From the NCBI RefSeq assembly GCF_902729435.1, contig NZ_CACVCG010000056.1, positions 2,858-47,648 on the forward strand: a stretch of 44,791 nt of DNA, in the 5' to 3' direction. Positions within the stretch are counted from its first letter, which is position 1; each line of letters opens with the position of its first letter. The position numbers were made by a program, and so were the translations under genes. Origin of the DNA: Magnetospirillum sp. UT-4 (lineage in GTDB: Bacteria > Pseudomonadota > Alphaproteobacteria > Rhodospirillales > Magnetospirillaceae). Below the pieces are notes generated by a model. The model did not search any database and had not been told where the DNA came from. It was given only the letters and a program-made list of their open reading frames with translations. This document shows positions 26,296-35,662 of this stretch, piece by piece.

Positions 26296-27081
26296 ATGTC
26301 CGCCGCCGAGCCCATGCTGCTGAGCGAGATCGCCGACGGAATCGCCACCGTCACCCTCAACCGCCCGGGTGCCCGCAACGCGCTGTCCATGGCGCTGATG
26401 GCGGCGCTCGACGAGACCCTGGCCCGGCTCGAGGCCGATCCGGCGGTGCGGGTGGTGGTGCTGGCGGCCAACGGCCCGGCCTTCTGCGCCGGCCACGACC
26501 TCAAGGAAATGCGGGCCCTGGAGGACCGCGACCAGGTGGCGGCGGTGTTCGCCCGGTGCGCGCGGCTGATGACCCGCATCGTGCGGCTGCGCCAGCCGGT
26601 GATCGCGCGGGTCCACGCCATGGCGACGGCGGCCGGCTGCCAGCTGGTGGCCTCGTGCGATCTCGCCTTCGCCGCCGAAGGGGCGAAGTTCGCCACGCCG
26701 GGGGTCAATATCGGCCTGTTCTGCTCCACCCCCATGGTGGCGCTGTCGCGGGCGATCGGGCGCAAGCAGGCCATGGAGATGCTGCTGACCGGCCACGCCG
26801 TGGATGCCGCCACCGCCCAGGCCTGGGGACTGGTCAACCGCGCGGTGCCGGCGGCCGAGCTGGATGCGGTGGTGGCCGGGACGGCGCACCTGCTGGCGTC
26901 CAAGTCGGCGCACACGCTGAAGGTGGGCAAGGAGGCGTTCCACCGCCAGACAGAGATGGATCTGGATGCCGCCTATGCCTATGCCGCCGAGGTCATGACC
27001 GCCAACATGATGGCCGAGGACGCCAAGGAGGGCGTCGATGCTTTCCTTGAAAAACGCACCCCGATCTGGCGCGGGTGCTGA
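26296..27081 (+). CDS. Enoyl-CoA hydratase/isomerase family protein
   Basis: A 261-residue crotonase-fold enzyme. The CoA-binding block NGPAFCAGHDLKEMRA forms the first part of the oxyanion hole. The second part, MATAAGCQLVASCDLAFA, has Ala and Gln where hydratases often have the catalytic Glu, so hydration activity is not assured. The sequence resembles the ECHDC3-like branch. AAGGGAG at 26284-26290 supports the ATG at 26296. The C-terminal helix EDAKEGVDAFLEKRTPIW is the usual trimer-forming end. Confidence 0.92.
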   Translation: MSAAEPMLLSEIADGIATVTLNRPGARNALSMALMAALDETLARLEADPAVRVVVLAANGPAFCAGHDLKEMRALEDRDQVAAVFARCARLMTRIVRLRQPVIARVHAMATAAGCQLVASCDLAFAAEGAKFATPGVNIGLFCSTPMVALSRAIGRKQAMEMLLTGHAVDAATAQAWGLVNRAVPAAELDAVVAGTAHLLASKSAHTLKVGKEAFHRQTEMDLDAAYAYAAEVMTANMMAEDAKEGVDAFLEKRTPIWRGC

Positions 27082-27148
27082 TCCGACTACAGGATGGCTT
27101 GAAGAGCAACCCCGGCGCGCCTTAAATACGGGGGAGTTCCGCTTTCCA

Positions 27149-27166
27149 TTTCCTTCTGGAAGGAAA
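27149..27166 (+). promoter_or_regulatory. Hairpin covering the ribosome-binding site of the CheB-CheR gene
   Basis: TTTCCTTC (27149-27156) pairs with GAAGGAAA (27159-27166), and the right arm contains the purine-rich ribosome site six bases before the ATG. The natural RNA form would be a seven-base stem with a four-base loop. It could limit translation until opened. Confidence 0.45.
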
Positions 27167-27171
27167 AGGGC

Positions 27172-30096
27172 ATGACGGCCGCGAAGGGGGCGTCCCGGCG
27201 CAAGCAGCGACAGGGACCTTTGGTGGTGGGGGTCGGCGCGTCTGCCGGCGGCCTCGAGGCACTGCAGAAGATGTTCGAGCCGGTGCCGGCGGCGTCGGGG
27301 CTGTGCTTCGTCGTCGTCCAGCACCTGTCGCCGGACCACAAGAGCATGATGGTCGAGCTGCTGGGCAAGCACACCGTGCTCGACGTGCGCGAGATGGCCG
27401 ACGGCGCCCCGGTCGAGGAGGACGTGGTCTATCTGCTGCCGCCGGGCAAGACCGTCACCATCGCCCGCAACCGCCTGCATCTGTCGGCCAAGACGCCGAC
27501 CGCCATGGCCGGCCTGGCGCTGCCCATCGACATCTTCCTGCAATCCCTGGCCGAGTCCTGCGGCACCCGTTCGGCGGGGGTGATCCTGTCGGGCACCGGC
27601 TCGGACGGCACCCGCGGCGTCGCCGCCATCCGCGCGGCGGGCGGCCTGGTGGTGGTGCAGGACCCCGACACCGCCAAGTTCGACGGCATGCCGCGCTCGG
27701 TCATCCAGTCGGGCGGAGCCGACCACGTCGTGCCGCCCGAACTGGTGGCCGAAGTGCTGGTCGAGCATACCGGCCGCTCCATGCCGCATTTGCCGCGGCC
27801 GCGCAGCGAGGACGTGCCGCCCGAGACCTTCGCCGAGATCGCCTCGGTGCTGAAGCGCGAGACCGGCGTCGATTTCGGCGATTACAAGGTCGGCACCATC
27901 AACCGCCGGGTCGAACGGCGCATGCAGATCAACCGGGTGGCGACCCTGCCCGAATACGTGGAGTTGCTGCGGCGCTCGCCGCTGGAGGCCAGCCAGCTCT
28001 ACAAGGAGCTGCTGATCGGCGTCACCAAGTTCTTCCGCGACGCCGAGGCCTTCCAGGTGTTGAAGGACCAGGTCATCCCGCAGATCGTCGAGCGGGCCGG
28101 CGAGCGCGACACCATCCGGGTCTGGGTGTGCGGCTGCGCCACCGGCGAGGAGGCCTATTCCATGGCCATCCTGTTCTCCGAGGAGATCGCCCGCACCCGC
28201 AAGCTGGTCGAGGTGAAGATCTTCGCCACCGACCTCGACCGCGACGCCATCGAGATCGCATCGCTCGGCGTCTACGAGGACAGTGCCCTGGCCGAGGTGC
28301 CGGCCGACATCAAGGGACGCTATTTCATCGCCCGCGGCGACCGCTGGGCGGTGGCCCGCCAGATCCGCCAGATGATCGTGTTCGCGCGCCACAACATCCT
28401 GAAGGACCCGCCCTTCACCAAGCTGGACCTGGTCAGCTGCCGCAACCTGCTGATCTACATGGAGCCGGTGCTGCAGCGCCGGGTGCTGTCGCTGTTCAAC
28501 TACGCGCTCAACCGCGGCGCCTTCCTGTTCCTCGGCTCCAGCGAGAGCCTGGGCGAACTGGCGGCGCAATACGCGGTGATCGACGTCAAGCACAAGGTCT
28601 TCCGCACCGTCTCCACCGGCGCCAGCCTGCCCGACGGCATCATCCGCAACCTGCCCACCGCGTCGGCGTCGGCGTCGGCGGCGGCGGCGGCGGTGCCGCG
28701 GCCGCGCCATCCCGGGCTGGGCGGCGACGAGGACATGGCCATCGACCAGGGGCTGGGCCTGCTGATCGAGACCTTCGCGCCGCCGGCGCTGTTGCTCAAC
28801 GACCGTGGCGACCTGCTGCATGTGTTCGGCGACGGCAGCCGCTTCCTGCGGGTGCCGCCCGGCCACGCCACCCTGGACGTCATGAAGTTGCTGCCCAGCG
28901 CCCTGGCCACGGTGGCCGGCTCGGCCCTGCACAAGGCGCTGCGCGACGGCAAGGAGATCGAATACGCCTCGGTTCCCTACAACGCGCCGGGCGGCATCGA
29001 GCTGGTCACCCTCAAGGTCCGTCCGTTCGTGCAGCAGAGCGGCAAGCGTTACGCGCTGCTGGCCATCATTCCCCAGGCCGCCGCCACGACCGGGGATGAA
29101 CCGGCCCGGTTCGACGCCGGGGCGGACGCCAGCGACCGCATCCGCACCCTCGAACACGACCTCAAGACCAGCCAGGAATCGCTGCAGGCCACGGTCGAGG
29201 AACTGGAGACCTCGAACGAGGAGCTGCAGGCGTCCAACGAGGAATTGCTGGCCTCCAACGAGGAATTGCAGAGCACCAACGAGGAGCTGCAATCGGTCAA
29301 CGAGGAACTGTTCACCCTCAATTCCCAGTACGAGGCGAAGATCGAGGAACTGACGCGGGTTTCCGACGATATCGAGAACCTGCTGCGGGCCACCGACCTG
29401 GGCACCGTGTTCCTCGACACCAACCTCATCGTGCGCCGCTTCACTCCCGCCGCCGCCGCCTGCGTCAACCTGATCCCGCGCGATGTCGGGCGCTCGTTCG
29501 CGCACCTGTCTACCAACCTGCAATATCCCGGCATGCTGGAGGACATCCGCGAGGTGCTGCGCACCGGCCGGGCGACCCAGCACGAGGTGCGGGCGACCGG
29601 CAACCGCTTCGTTCTGGTCGGGCTGCTGCCGTACCTGACCGATGCCGGCGGCGACCACGAGAAGCGGGCCGGCGTGGTGGTCACCTTCGTCGACGTCACC
29701 GAGGTCAAGCAGGCCGAGCAGCGCCTGCAGGCGGTCATCGACGCGCTGCCCGAACAGGTCGCGGTGCTCGATCCCAACGGTATCGTCACCTTCACCAACT
29801 CCGCCTGGGACGCCGCCGCCCGGGCCGGCTTCGTCAACCTCGCCGGGACTCCGCGGGGACAGGATTTCCTGGCCGCCTGCCGCGACTATCCCGGCGCGGG
29901 CGGCGATCCCGGCCTGCGCGTCTCCGAGGGCATGAGCGACATCCTGGCCGGCCGCCGCGACCGCTTCAGCATCGACTACGCCTGCGGCCCGCCGGCCCAG
30001 ATGCGCCTGGGCATCCTCAACGCCGCCCCCATCGCCCATATGGGTCTGGTCATCAGCCACGTCCTGGTCAGCCGCGGCGGCTCGTCCGCCTCTTGA
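27172..30096 (+). CDS. CheB-CheR fusion with PAS domains
   Basis: A 974-residue chemotaxis-type fusion. Residues about 15-195 are a CheB methylesterase domain (GVGASAGGLEAL, VVQHLSPDH and ILSGTGSDGTRG hold the Ser, His and Asp of the triad). Residues about 215-480 are a CheR methyltransferase domain (TKFFRDAEAF, VWVCGCATGEEAYSMA, IFATDLD, SCRNLLIYM). A PAS-like region follows, then a heptad coiled coil with repeated ELQ-SNEEL units (about 655-735) and two more PAS segments. The protein has no receiver domain before CheB and no histidine kinase after the PAS region, unlike many larger fusions. It is a lone gene; no other che gene is in the window. Confidence 0.95.
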   Translation: MTAAKGASRRKQRQGPLVVGVGASAGGLEALQKMFEPVPAASGLCFVVVQHLSPDHKSMMVELLGKHTVLDVREMADGAPVEEDVVYLLPPGKTVTIARNRLHLSAKTPTAMAGLALPIDIFLQSLAESCGTRSAGVILSGTGSDGTRGVAAIRAAGGLVVVQDPDTAKFDGMPRSVIQSGGADHVVPPELVAEVLVEHTGRSMPHLPRPRSEDVPPETFAEIASVLKRETGVDFGDYKVGTINRRVERRMQINRVATLPEYVELLRRSPLEASQLYKELLIGVTKFFRDAEAFQVLKDQVIPQIVERAGERDTIRVWVCGCATGEEAYSMAILFSEEIARTRKLVEVKIFATDLDRDAIEIASLGVYEDSALAEVPADIKGRYFIARGDRWAVARQIRQMIVFARHNILKDPPFTKLDLVSCRNLLIYMEPVLQRRVLSLFNYALNRGAFLFLGSSESLGELAAQYAVIDVKHKVFRTVSTGASLPDGIIRNLPTASASASAAAAAVPRPRHPGLGGDEDMAIDQGLGLLIETFAPPALLLNDRGDLLHVFGDGSRFLRVPPGHATLDVMKLLPSALATVAGSALHKALRDGKEIEYASVPYNAPGGIELVTLKVRPFVQQSGKRYALLAIIPQAAATTGDEPARFDAGADASDRIRTLEHDLKTSQESLQATVEELETSNEELQASNEELLASNEELQSTNEELQSVNEELFTLNSQYEAKIEELTRVSDDIENLLRATDLGTVFLDTNLIVRRFTPAAAACVNLIPRDVGRSFAHLSTNLQYPGMLEDIREVLRTGRATQHEVRATGNRFVLVGLLPYLTDAGGDHEKRAGVVVTFVDVTEVKQAEQRLQAVIDALPEQVAVLDPNGIVTFTNSAWDAAARAGFVNLAGTPRGQDFLAACRDYPGAGGDPGLRVSEGMSDILAGRRDRFSIDYACGPPAQMRLGILNAAPIAHMGLVISHVLVSRGGSSAS

Positions 30097-30166
30097 CGGC
30101 GGTCAATTCCCGCGCCACCGGGTCTGCCTAGACTTTTCCCGCCTGAGTGTGGGGGAGAGTCCGGAG

Positions 30167-30769
30167 ATGGCGAAGCGATGGTGCGCCGCACTGGCGGCGG
30201 CAGTGACCCTGATGTGGCTCCCCGCCGCGGCGGCCGAACCCGATCCCCGGGTCAGGGAAATCGTCTCGGAACGCTGCCAGCTGTGCCACGGCGTCGACGG
30301 CGAGGCGGCGACCGCCGTCTATCCCCGCCTGGCGGCCCAGAACGCGACCTACCTGATCAAGCAGTTGCGCGACTTCCGCGACGGGCGGCGCACCGGCACC
30401 ATGAACGAGATGGCCAAGGACCTGAGCGATGCCGAAATCGCCGGCCTCGCCGCCTATTTCAGTGCCAAGCCGGCCAAGTCGAAGAAGGTGCTGAACACCG
30501 AACTGGCCGCCGTCGGCCGCTATGTGTTCCGCCAGGGCAACCCGTTCTCGGGCATCGCGCCGTGCGCCAGCTGCCACGGCGAGGCCGGACACGGCACCGA
30601 CCAGCTGCCGCGCCTGGCCGGCCAGCACCCGTCCTATGTGGAAGGCCAGCTGGGCGAGTTCGTCTCTGGCTCGCGCACCAACGACAAGTCGATCATGCAC
30701 GCCATCGCCAACAAGCTGACGACGCTGGAGATCAAGGCGGTGGCCGCCTATATCGGCGGGCTGGAATAG
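30167..30769 (+). CDS. Dihaem cytochrome c4-like protein
   Basis: A 200-residue periplasmic electron carrier. The signal peptide ends near AAAA-EPDP. There are two haem-c sites, CQLCH (C37, C40, H41) and CASCH (C133, C136, H137). Each is followed by a methionine-bearing stretch that could give the axial ligand (TGTMNEMAKDLSD and DKSIMHAIANKL), the two-domain plan of cytochrome c4. GGGGGAGAG just upstream supports the ATG at 30167. It is 209 bases before the soeA-like gene in the same direction and could exchange electrons with the quinone-linked chain. Confidence 0.93.
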   Translation: MAKRWCAALAAAVTLMWLPAAAAEPDPRVREIVSERCQLCHGVDGEAATAVYPRLAAQNATYLIKQLRDFRDGRRTGTMNEMAKDLSDAEIAGLAAYFSAKPAKSKKVLNTELAAVGRYVFRQGNPFSGIAPCASCHGEAGHGTDQLPRLAGQHPSYVEGQLGEFVSGSRTNDKSIMHAIANKLTTLEIKAVAAYIGGLE

Positions 30770-30825
30770 GCTGGCGATACCCACACAGAAACAAGCATTG
30801 ATTTATTAGCCATCCCTTATCTAAT

Positions 30826-30863
30826 CTGTCCCTCTTCAAAAGGCCCCAAGGGCCGAGGGACAG
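30826..30863 (+). promoter_or_regulatory. Two-stem hairpin in the leader of the molybdoenzyme operon
   Basis: The outer arms CTGTCCCTC (30826-30834) and GAGGGACAG (30855-30863) pair perfectly. The inner stem is GGCCC-CAA-GGGCC (30842-30854), leaving a seven-base one-sided bulge. It is 116 bases before the soeA start. It could be a terminator for the cytochrome gene or a leader structure; no T-run follows. The AT-rich stretch before it (30795-30825) may hold a promoter. Confidence 0.5.
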
Positions 30864-30978
30864 GGACAGGGAACGCGAGGGAGACGCCCTCCGGCCAGGC
30901 GCGCCGGGGCGGTTCCGGCCGCGCTGCCTCCGCCACCGCCCCCCGGCCGGGAAAAAGGGCAGCGTCCAGGAGCAGGCC

Positions 30979-33876
30979 ATGAGGGATCCCGTCACCACCC
31001 GCGACTCCGAGCTCGGCCGAGCGGAGGTCAAGACCACCACCTGCTACATGTGCGCCTGCCGCTGCGGCATCCGCGTCCATCTGCGCGACGGCGAGGTCCG
31101 CTACATCGAGGGCAATCCCGACCATCCCCTGAACAAGGGCGTGATCTGCGCCAAGGGCTCGTCGGGCATCATGAAGCAGTATTCGCCGGCCCGCCTGACC
31201 AGGCCGCTGCGGCGCGTCGCCGGGGCCGAGCGCGGCACCAACGCCTTCGAGCCGATCTCGTGGGACGAGGCCTTCGACATGCTGGGCGGGCGGCTCGAGC
31301 ACATCCGCAAGACCGATCCCAGGAAGCTCGCCTTGTTCACCGGCCGCGACCAGATGCAGGCGCTGACCGGCATGTTCGCCAAGCAGTACGGCACCCCCAA
31401 CTACGCCGCCCATGGCGGCTTCTGCTCGGTCAACATGGCGGCCGGGATGATCTACACCATCGGCGGCAGCTTCTGGGAATTCGGCGGCCCCGATCTCGAC
31501 CGCGCCAAGCTGTTCATCATGATCGGCACCGCCGAGGACCACCATTCCAACCCGCTGAAGATCGAGCTGGGCAAGTTCAAGCGGGCCGGCGGCCGCTTCA
31601 TCGCCATCAACCCGGTGCGCACCGGCTATGCCGCCATCGCCGACGAGTGGGTGCCCATCCGCCCCGGCACCGACGGCGCCCTGCTGCTGGCCTTCATCCA
31701 CGAGATCATCGAGAAGGGCCTGTTCGACCGCGAGTTCCTGATGCAGTACTCCAACTCGGCCGAGCTGGTGAACCTGAACGAGGACAGCGACTATTTCGGC
31801 ATGTTCGTGCGCGACGCCAACGTGCCGGTGCGGCCCGACACCTTCGACGTGCCCGACCGCATGTGGTGGGACATCGCCAGCGACAAGCCGGTGCTGGCCC
31901 GCACCGAGGGCACCGAGGGCCGCCTGCTCGGCGCCTACAAGATGCGCGACGGCACCCCGGTCAAGCCGGCCTTCCAGCTGCTGAAGGACCGGGTCAAGGA
32001 CTACACCCCGGAATGGGCCGAGGGGATCACCGGCATTCCGGCCGCCACCATCCGCCGGCTGGCCCACGAGATGGGGGTGACCGCCCGCGACCAGCGCATC
32101 GAGCTGCCGATCTCGTGGACCGACGCCTGGGGCAAGGAGCACGAGAGCATCACCGGCAACCCGGTGGCGTTCCATTCCATGCGCGGCCTGGCGGCCCATT
32201 CCAACGGCTTCCACACCATCCGGGCGCTCGCCATCCTGATGAGCATCCTGGGCACCATCGACCGCCCCGGCGGCTTCCGCCACAAGGCGCCGTTCCCGCG
32301 CCCCATCCCGCCCTGCCCGAAGCCGCCCAAGGGCAATCACGCCATCCGCCCCAACCACCCGCTGGAAGGCACCCCGCTGGGCTGGCCGGCCGAGCCCGAC
32401 GACCTGGCGGTGGACGAGAACGGCGAGCCCTTGCGCATCGACAAGGGGTTCTCGTGGGAATACCCGCTGTCGGTGCACGGGCTGATGCACAACGTCATCA
32501 CCAATGCCTGGCGCGGCGACCCCTACAAGATCGACACCCTGTTCCTGTTCATGGCCAACATGGCGTGGAACTCGTCCATGAACACGGCCGAGATCCGCAA
32601 GATGCTGACCGACAAGGACGAGAACGGCGAGTACAAGATCCCGTTCATCGTCGTCGCCGACGCGTTCCAGTCCGAGACCGTGGCCTTCGCCGATCTGGTG
32701 CTGCCCGACACCACCTATCTCGAGCGCCACGACGTCATGAGCATCCTCGACCGTCCCATCTCGGAATTCGACGGGCCGGTGGATTCGGTGCGCGTTCCCG
32801 TCATGCCGCCGCTGGGCGAATGCAAGCCGTTCCAGGACGTGCTGATCGAGCTGGGCACCCGGCTGAAGCTGCCCGCCTTCGTCACCAAGGACGGCGTGCG
32901 CAAGTTCCGCGACTATCCCGACTTCATCGTCAATTTCGAGACCGAACCGGGGTCGGGCATCGGCTTCCTGTCGGGCTGGCGCGGCAAGTCGGGCGAGAAG
33001 TTCCTGGTGGGCGAGCCCAATCCCAGCCAGTGGGAGATGTACGCCCGCAACAACAACCATTTCCATTACGAGCTGCCGCGCAGCTACCAGTACATGCGCA
33101 ACTGGAACAAGGGCTACCTGACCTGGGCCCAGCGCCATCGCCTGGTGCGCTATCTCGACCCCATCAACATCCACATCTACTCCGAGGTGCTGCAGAAGTT
33201 CCGCCTGGCCGCCATGGGCCGGTGGAAGGGCAAGCAGCCGCCCGAGCACATGCGCGACCGGGTCGAGGCGTTCTTCGATCCGCTTCCCTTCTATTTCGCG
33301 CCGCTGGAATGGCAGAAGACCGACACCAGCAAGTTCCCGCTGTCGGCCATCACCCAGCGCCCCATGGCCATGTACCATTCGTGGGATTCGCAGAACGCCT
33401 GGCTGCGCCAGATCCACACCCACAACTACATCATGGTGCACCCGTCGGTGGGCGCCGCCGGCAAGTTCGACGACGGCGACTGGGTGTGGGTGGAAAGCCC
33501 GTGGGGCAAGGTGCGCTGCATGGCCCGCTTCACCGAGGCGGTCGAGCCCGGCACGGTGTGGACCTGGAACGCCATCGGCAAGGCCGCCGGCGCCTGGGGC
33601 CTGGGACCCGACGCCAACGAGGCGAAGAAGGGCTTCCTGCTCAACCACGTCATTTCCGAGGAACTGCCCGACATGATCGGCGGCCGCCACGTTTCCAATT
33701 CCGACCCGGTCACCGGGCAGGCGGCGTGGTACGACGTGCGCGTGCGCATCACCAAGGCCGGCGCCGACGAGCCGGCCGAGAGCTTCCCGCAATTCGACCC
33801 GCTGGCCAAGGCGCCCGGGCAGACCGGCTTCGGCGCCCGTGTGCGCTCGTATTTCGCCGGCAAGCGCAAGGCGTGA
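30979..33876 (+). CDS. soeA: Molybdopterin oxidoreductase, SoeA-like catalytic subunit
   Basis: A 965-residue molybdoenzyme of the DMSO reductase family. The N-terminal [4Fe-4S] site is CYMCACRCGI with a fourth Cys in GVICAKG. The molybdopterin domains include GGFCSVNMAAG, IMIGTAEDHHSNPLK and the C-terminal MVHPSVG and WNAIGK blocks. There is no twin-arginine signal, so the subunit stays in the cytoplasm. That, the length and the partner genes fit SoeA of the sulfite:quinone oxidoreductase SoeABC, which oxidises sulfite to sulfate. Other cytoplasm-facing relatives cannot be excluded without a tree. AGGAG at 30968-30972 sets the start. Confidence 0.88.
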   Translation: MRDPVTTRDSELGRAEVKTTTCYMCACRCGIRVHLRDGEVRYIEGNPDHPLNKGVICAKGSSGIMKQYSPARLTRPLRRVAGAERGTNAFEPISWDEAFDMLGGRLEHIRKTDPRKLALFTGRDQMQALTGMFAKQYGTPNYAAHGGFCSVNMAAGMIYTIGGSFWEFGGPDLDRAKLFIMIGTAEDHHSNPLKIELGKFKRAGGRFIAINPVRTGYAAIADEWVPIRPGTDGALLLAFIHEIIEKGLFDREFLMQYSNSAELVNLNEDSDYFGMFVRDANVPVRPDTFDVPDRMWWDIASDKPVLARTEGTEGRLLGAYKMRDGTPVKPAFQLLKDRVKDYTPEWAEGITGIPAATIRRLAHEMGVTARDQRIELPISWTDAWGKEHESITGNPVAFHSMRGLAAHSNGFHTIRALAILMSILGTIDRPGGFRHKAPFPRPIPPCPKPPKGNHAIRPNHPLEGTPLGWPAEPDDLAVDENGEPLRIDKGFSWEYPLSVHGLMHNVITNAWRGDPYKIDTLFLFMANMAWNSSMNTAEIRKMLTDKDENGEYKIPFIVVADAFQSETVAFADLVLPDTTYLERHDVMSILDRPISEFDGPVDSVRVPVMPPLGECKPFQDVLIELGTRLKLPAFVTKDGVRKFRDYPDFIVNFETEPGSGIGFLSGWRGKSGEKFLVGEPNPSQWEMYARNNNHFHYELPRSYQYMRNWNKGYLTWAQRHRLVRYLDPINIHIYSEVLQKFRLAAMGRWKGKQPPEHMRDRVEAFFDPLPFYFAPLEWQKTDTSKFPLSAITQRPMAMYHSWDSQNAWLRQIHTHNYIMVHPSVGAAGKFDDGDWVWVESPWGKVRCMARFTEAVEPGTVWTWNAIGKAAGAWGLGPDANEAKKGFLLNHVISEELPDMIGGRHVSNSDPVTGQAAWYDVRVRITKAGADEPAESFPQFDPLAKAPGQTGFGARVRSYFAGKRKA

Positions 33877-33887
33877 GGAAAACGACC

Positions 33888-34625
33888 ATGGCGAAGAAGC
33901 AACTGGCTCTGGTCATCGACCTCAACGTCTGCGTCGGCTGCCACGCCTGCGTGACCAGCTGCAAGCAGTGGAACACCTCGGGCTGGTCGGGGCCGCTGCC
34001 CGACCAGAACCCCTATGACGCCGATCCCAACGGCGTCTTCTTCAACCGCGTCCAGACCTTCGAGTGCGGCACCTTCCCGGCCACCGAGACGGTGCACTTC
34101 CCGAAATCCTGCCTGCATTGCGAGGAGCCGCCCTGCGTGCCGGTGTGCCCCACCGGGGCCTCGTACAAGCGCGAGGAGGACGGCATCGTCCTGGTCGATT
34201 ACGACAAGTGCATCGGCTGCAAGTACTGCTCGTGGTCCTGCCCCTACGGCGCCCGCGAATTCGACCCCATCGCCGGGGTGATGAAGAAGTGCACGCTGTG
34301 CGTCGACCGCATCTACGACACCAGCCTCGAGCCCGAGCGGCGCAAGCCGGCCTGCGTGCTGGCCTGCCCGGCCGGCGCCCGCCTGTTCGGCGACGTCAAC
34401 GACCCCGAATCCGAGGCCGCCAGGGCCATCCGCGAGAATGCCGGCTACCAGCTGATGCCGGAATGGGGCACCAGCCCGGCCAACCACTACCTGCCGCGGC
34501 GCAAGACCTACATGCGCCTGCACGAGGACGAGCTGGTGCGCGCCGACAACCCGCTGAAGTTCGAGGCCGACCTGCCCAAGCCCAACTTCACCGCGCCCTC
34601 CATCGACGACATGTCGAGCTGGTAA
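33888..34625 (+). CDS. soeB: Four-cluster iron-sulfur subunit, SoeB-like
   Basis: A 245-residue electron-transfer subunit with four ferredoxin-type cysteine groups: CVGCHACVTSC, CLHCEEPPCVPVC, CIGCKYCSWSC and CTLC with CVLAC later. This is the DmsB/SoeB plan, carrying electrons from the molybdenum subunit to the membrane subunit. It starts 11 bases after soeA with GAGGAA upstream. No signal peptide is present, matching a cytoplasmic location. Confidence 0.93.
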   Translation: MAKKQLALVIDLNVCVGCHACVTSCKQWNTSGWSGPLPDQNPYDADPNGVFFNRVQTFECGTFPATETVHFPKSCLHCEEPPCVPVCPTGASYKREEDGIVLVDYDKCIGCKYCSWSCPYGAREFDPIAGVMKKCTLCVDRIYDTSLEPERRKPACVLACPAGARLFGDVNDPESEAARAIRENAGYQLMPEWGTSPANHYLPRRKTYMRLHEDELVRADNPLKFEADLPKPNFTAPSIDDMSSW

Positions 34626-34641
34626 GGAAGGGACGACAACC

Positions 34642-35622
34642 ATGCATCCCGCGTTCTCCGTCATCTTCCTCACCACCCTGATCGGCGCCGGCCAGGGCCT
34701 GCTGCTGGCCCTGGTCACCGGCCAGTGGTACTTCGTCATCGGCGCCACCCCCGACCAGGAAAGCGGCGCCTTCTATGCCGGCGGCGCCGCCATCGCCGAG
34801 CTGCTGCTGGTGCTCGGGCTGGTGGCCTCGTTCTTCCACCTGGCCAACCCGCAGCGGGCGTGGCGGACCGCCACCCGCTGGCGCACCTCGTGGCTCAGCC
34901 GCGAGGTCATCGTGCTGCCGGCGGTGATGGGGGCGACGTTCCTCTACGGCGTGGTGCATTGGTTCGGCTGGACCCCGGTGCTGTGGACCTTCGGCAACCA
35001 GAAGTCCCTGGACCTGTCCATGGCGGTGGGCTTCGCCGCCGCCGGGGCGGCGCTGGCCCTCTTCCTGTGCACCGCCATGATCTACGCCTCGGTGAAGTTC
35101 ATCCGCGAATGGGCCAGCTCGTGGACGGTGGTCAACTACACCCTGATGGGCCTGGCCTCGGGCTTCACCATCGCCGCCGCCTATGCCAGCCTGGCCGGCT
35201 CCAGCCTCACCGAGTTCTTCGCCGGCGACGCGCTGGCGCTGACCCTGGCGGCCATGGCCGCCCGCATCTTCCAGCTGTGGCGCAACACCCGGCTCAAGTG
35301 CCGCTCCAGCATGAAGACCGCCATCGGCGTCCATCACGGCCAGATCCGCCAGATCTCCCAGGGCTTCCTCGGCGGCTCCTACAACACCACCGAATACCGC
35401 CACGGCATCGGGTCCGAAGTGGTCCGGGGGCTGGTGGTGCTGTTCCTGTTCCTCGCCTTCGCCCTGCCGGCGGCGCTGGTGGCGGCGGGCTGGGCCACCG
35501 GCGAGCACCCCATGCTGCTGCTGGCGGCGCTGGTCCAGTACGTGGGCCTGATGGTGGAACGCTGGGTGTTCTTCGCCCAGGGCAACCACGTCCAGAATAT
35601 GTACTACCAACGCATGGCGTGA
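34642..35622 (+). CDS. soeC: DmsC-family membrane anchor subunit, SoeC-like
   Basis: A 326-residue integral membrane protein with about eight predicted membrane segments, for example AAIAELLLVLGLVASFF, VIVLPAVMGATFLYGVV and LAAMAARIF. It belongs to the DmsC/SoeC family that anchors the enzyme and exchanges electrons with the quinone pool. Conserved features visible include ANPQRAWRTATRWRTSWLSREV and VERWVFFAQGNHVQNMYY. AAGGAAGGGA precedes the ATG. It is the third gene of the operon. Confidence 0.92.
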   Translation: MHPAFSVIFLTTLIGAGQGLLLALVTGQWYFVIGATPDQESGAFYAGGAAIAELLLVLGLVASFFHLANPQRAWRTATRWRTSWLSREVIVLPAVMGATFLYGVVHWFGWTPVLWTFGNQKSLDLSMAVGFAAAGAALALFLCTAMIYASVKFIREWASSWTVVNYTLMGLASGFTIAAAYASLAGSSLTEFFAGDALALTLAAMAARIFQLWRNTRLKCRSSMKTAIGVHHGQIRQISQGFLGGSYNTTEYRHGIGSEVVRGLVVLFLFLAFALPAALVAAGWATGEHPMLLLAALVQYVGLMVERWVFFAQGNHVQNMYYQRMA

Positions 35623-35662
35623 TAGACGAAAGGCAGGCACCATTCCCTTCGGAGGCCCTGCC

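Noticed and set aside
25459-30060. A 1533-codon open frame on the minus strand opposite the enoyl-CoA hydratase and CheB-CheR genes
   Set aside because: It is a shadow frame caused by high GC content; its composition (His, Gly, Gln, Asp-rich) has no family pattern, and the plus-strand genes are unambiguous.
30798-30812. Possible FNR-type site TTGAT in the soe leader
   Set aside because: Only the left half-site is present; no matching ATCAA at the right spacing.
30817-33792. A 991-codon open frame opposite soeA
   Set aside because: Shadow frame of the molybdoenzyme gene, with His/Gly/Val-rich low-complexity translation.
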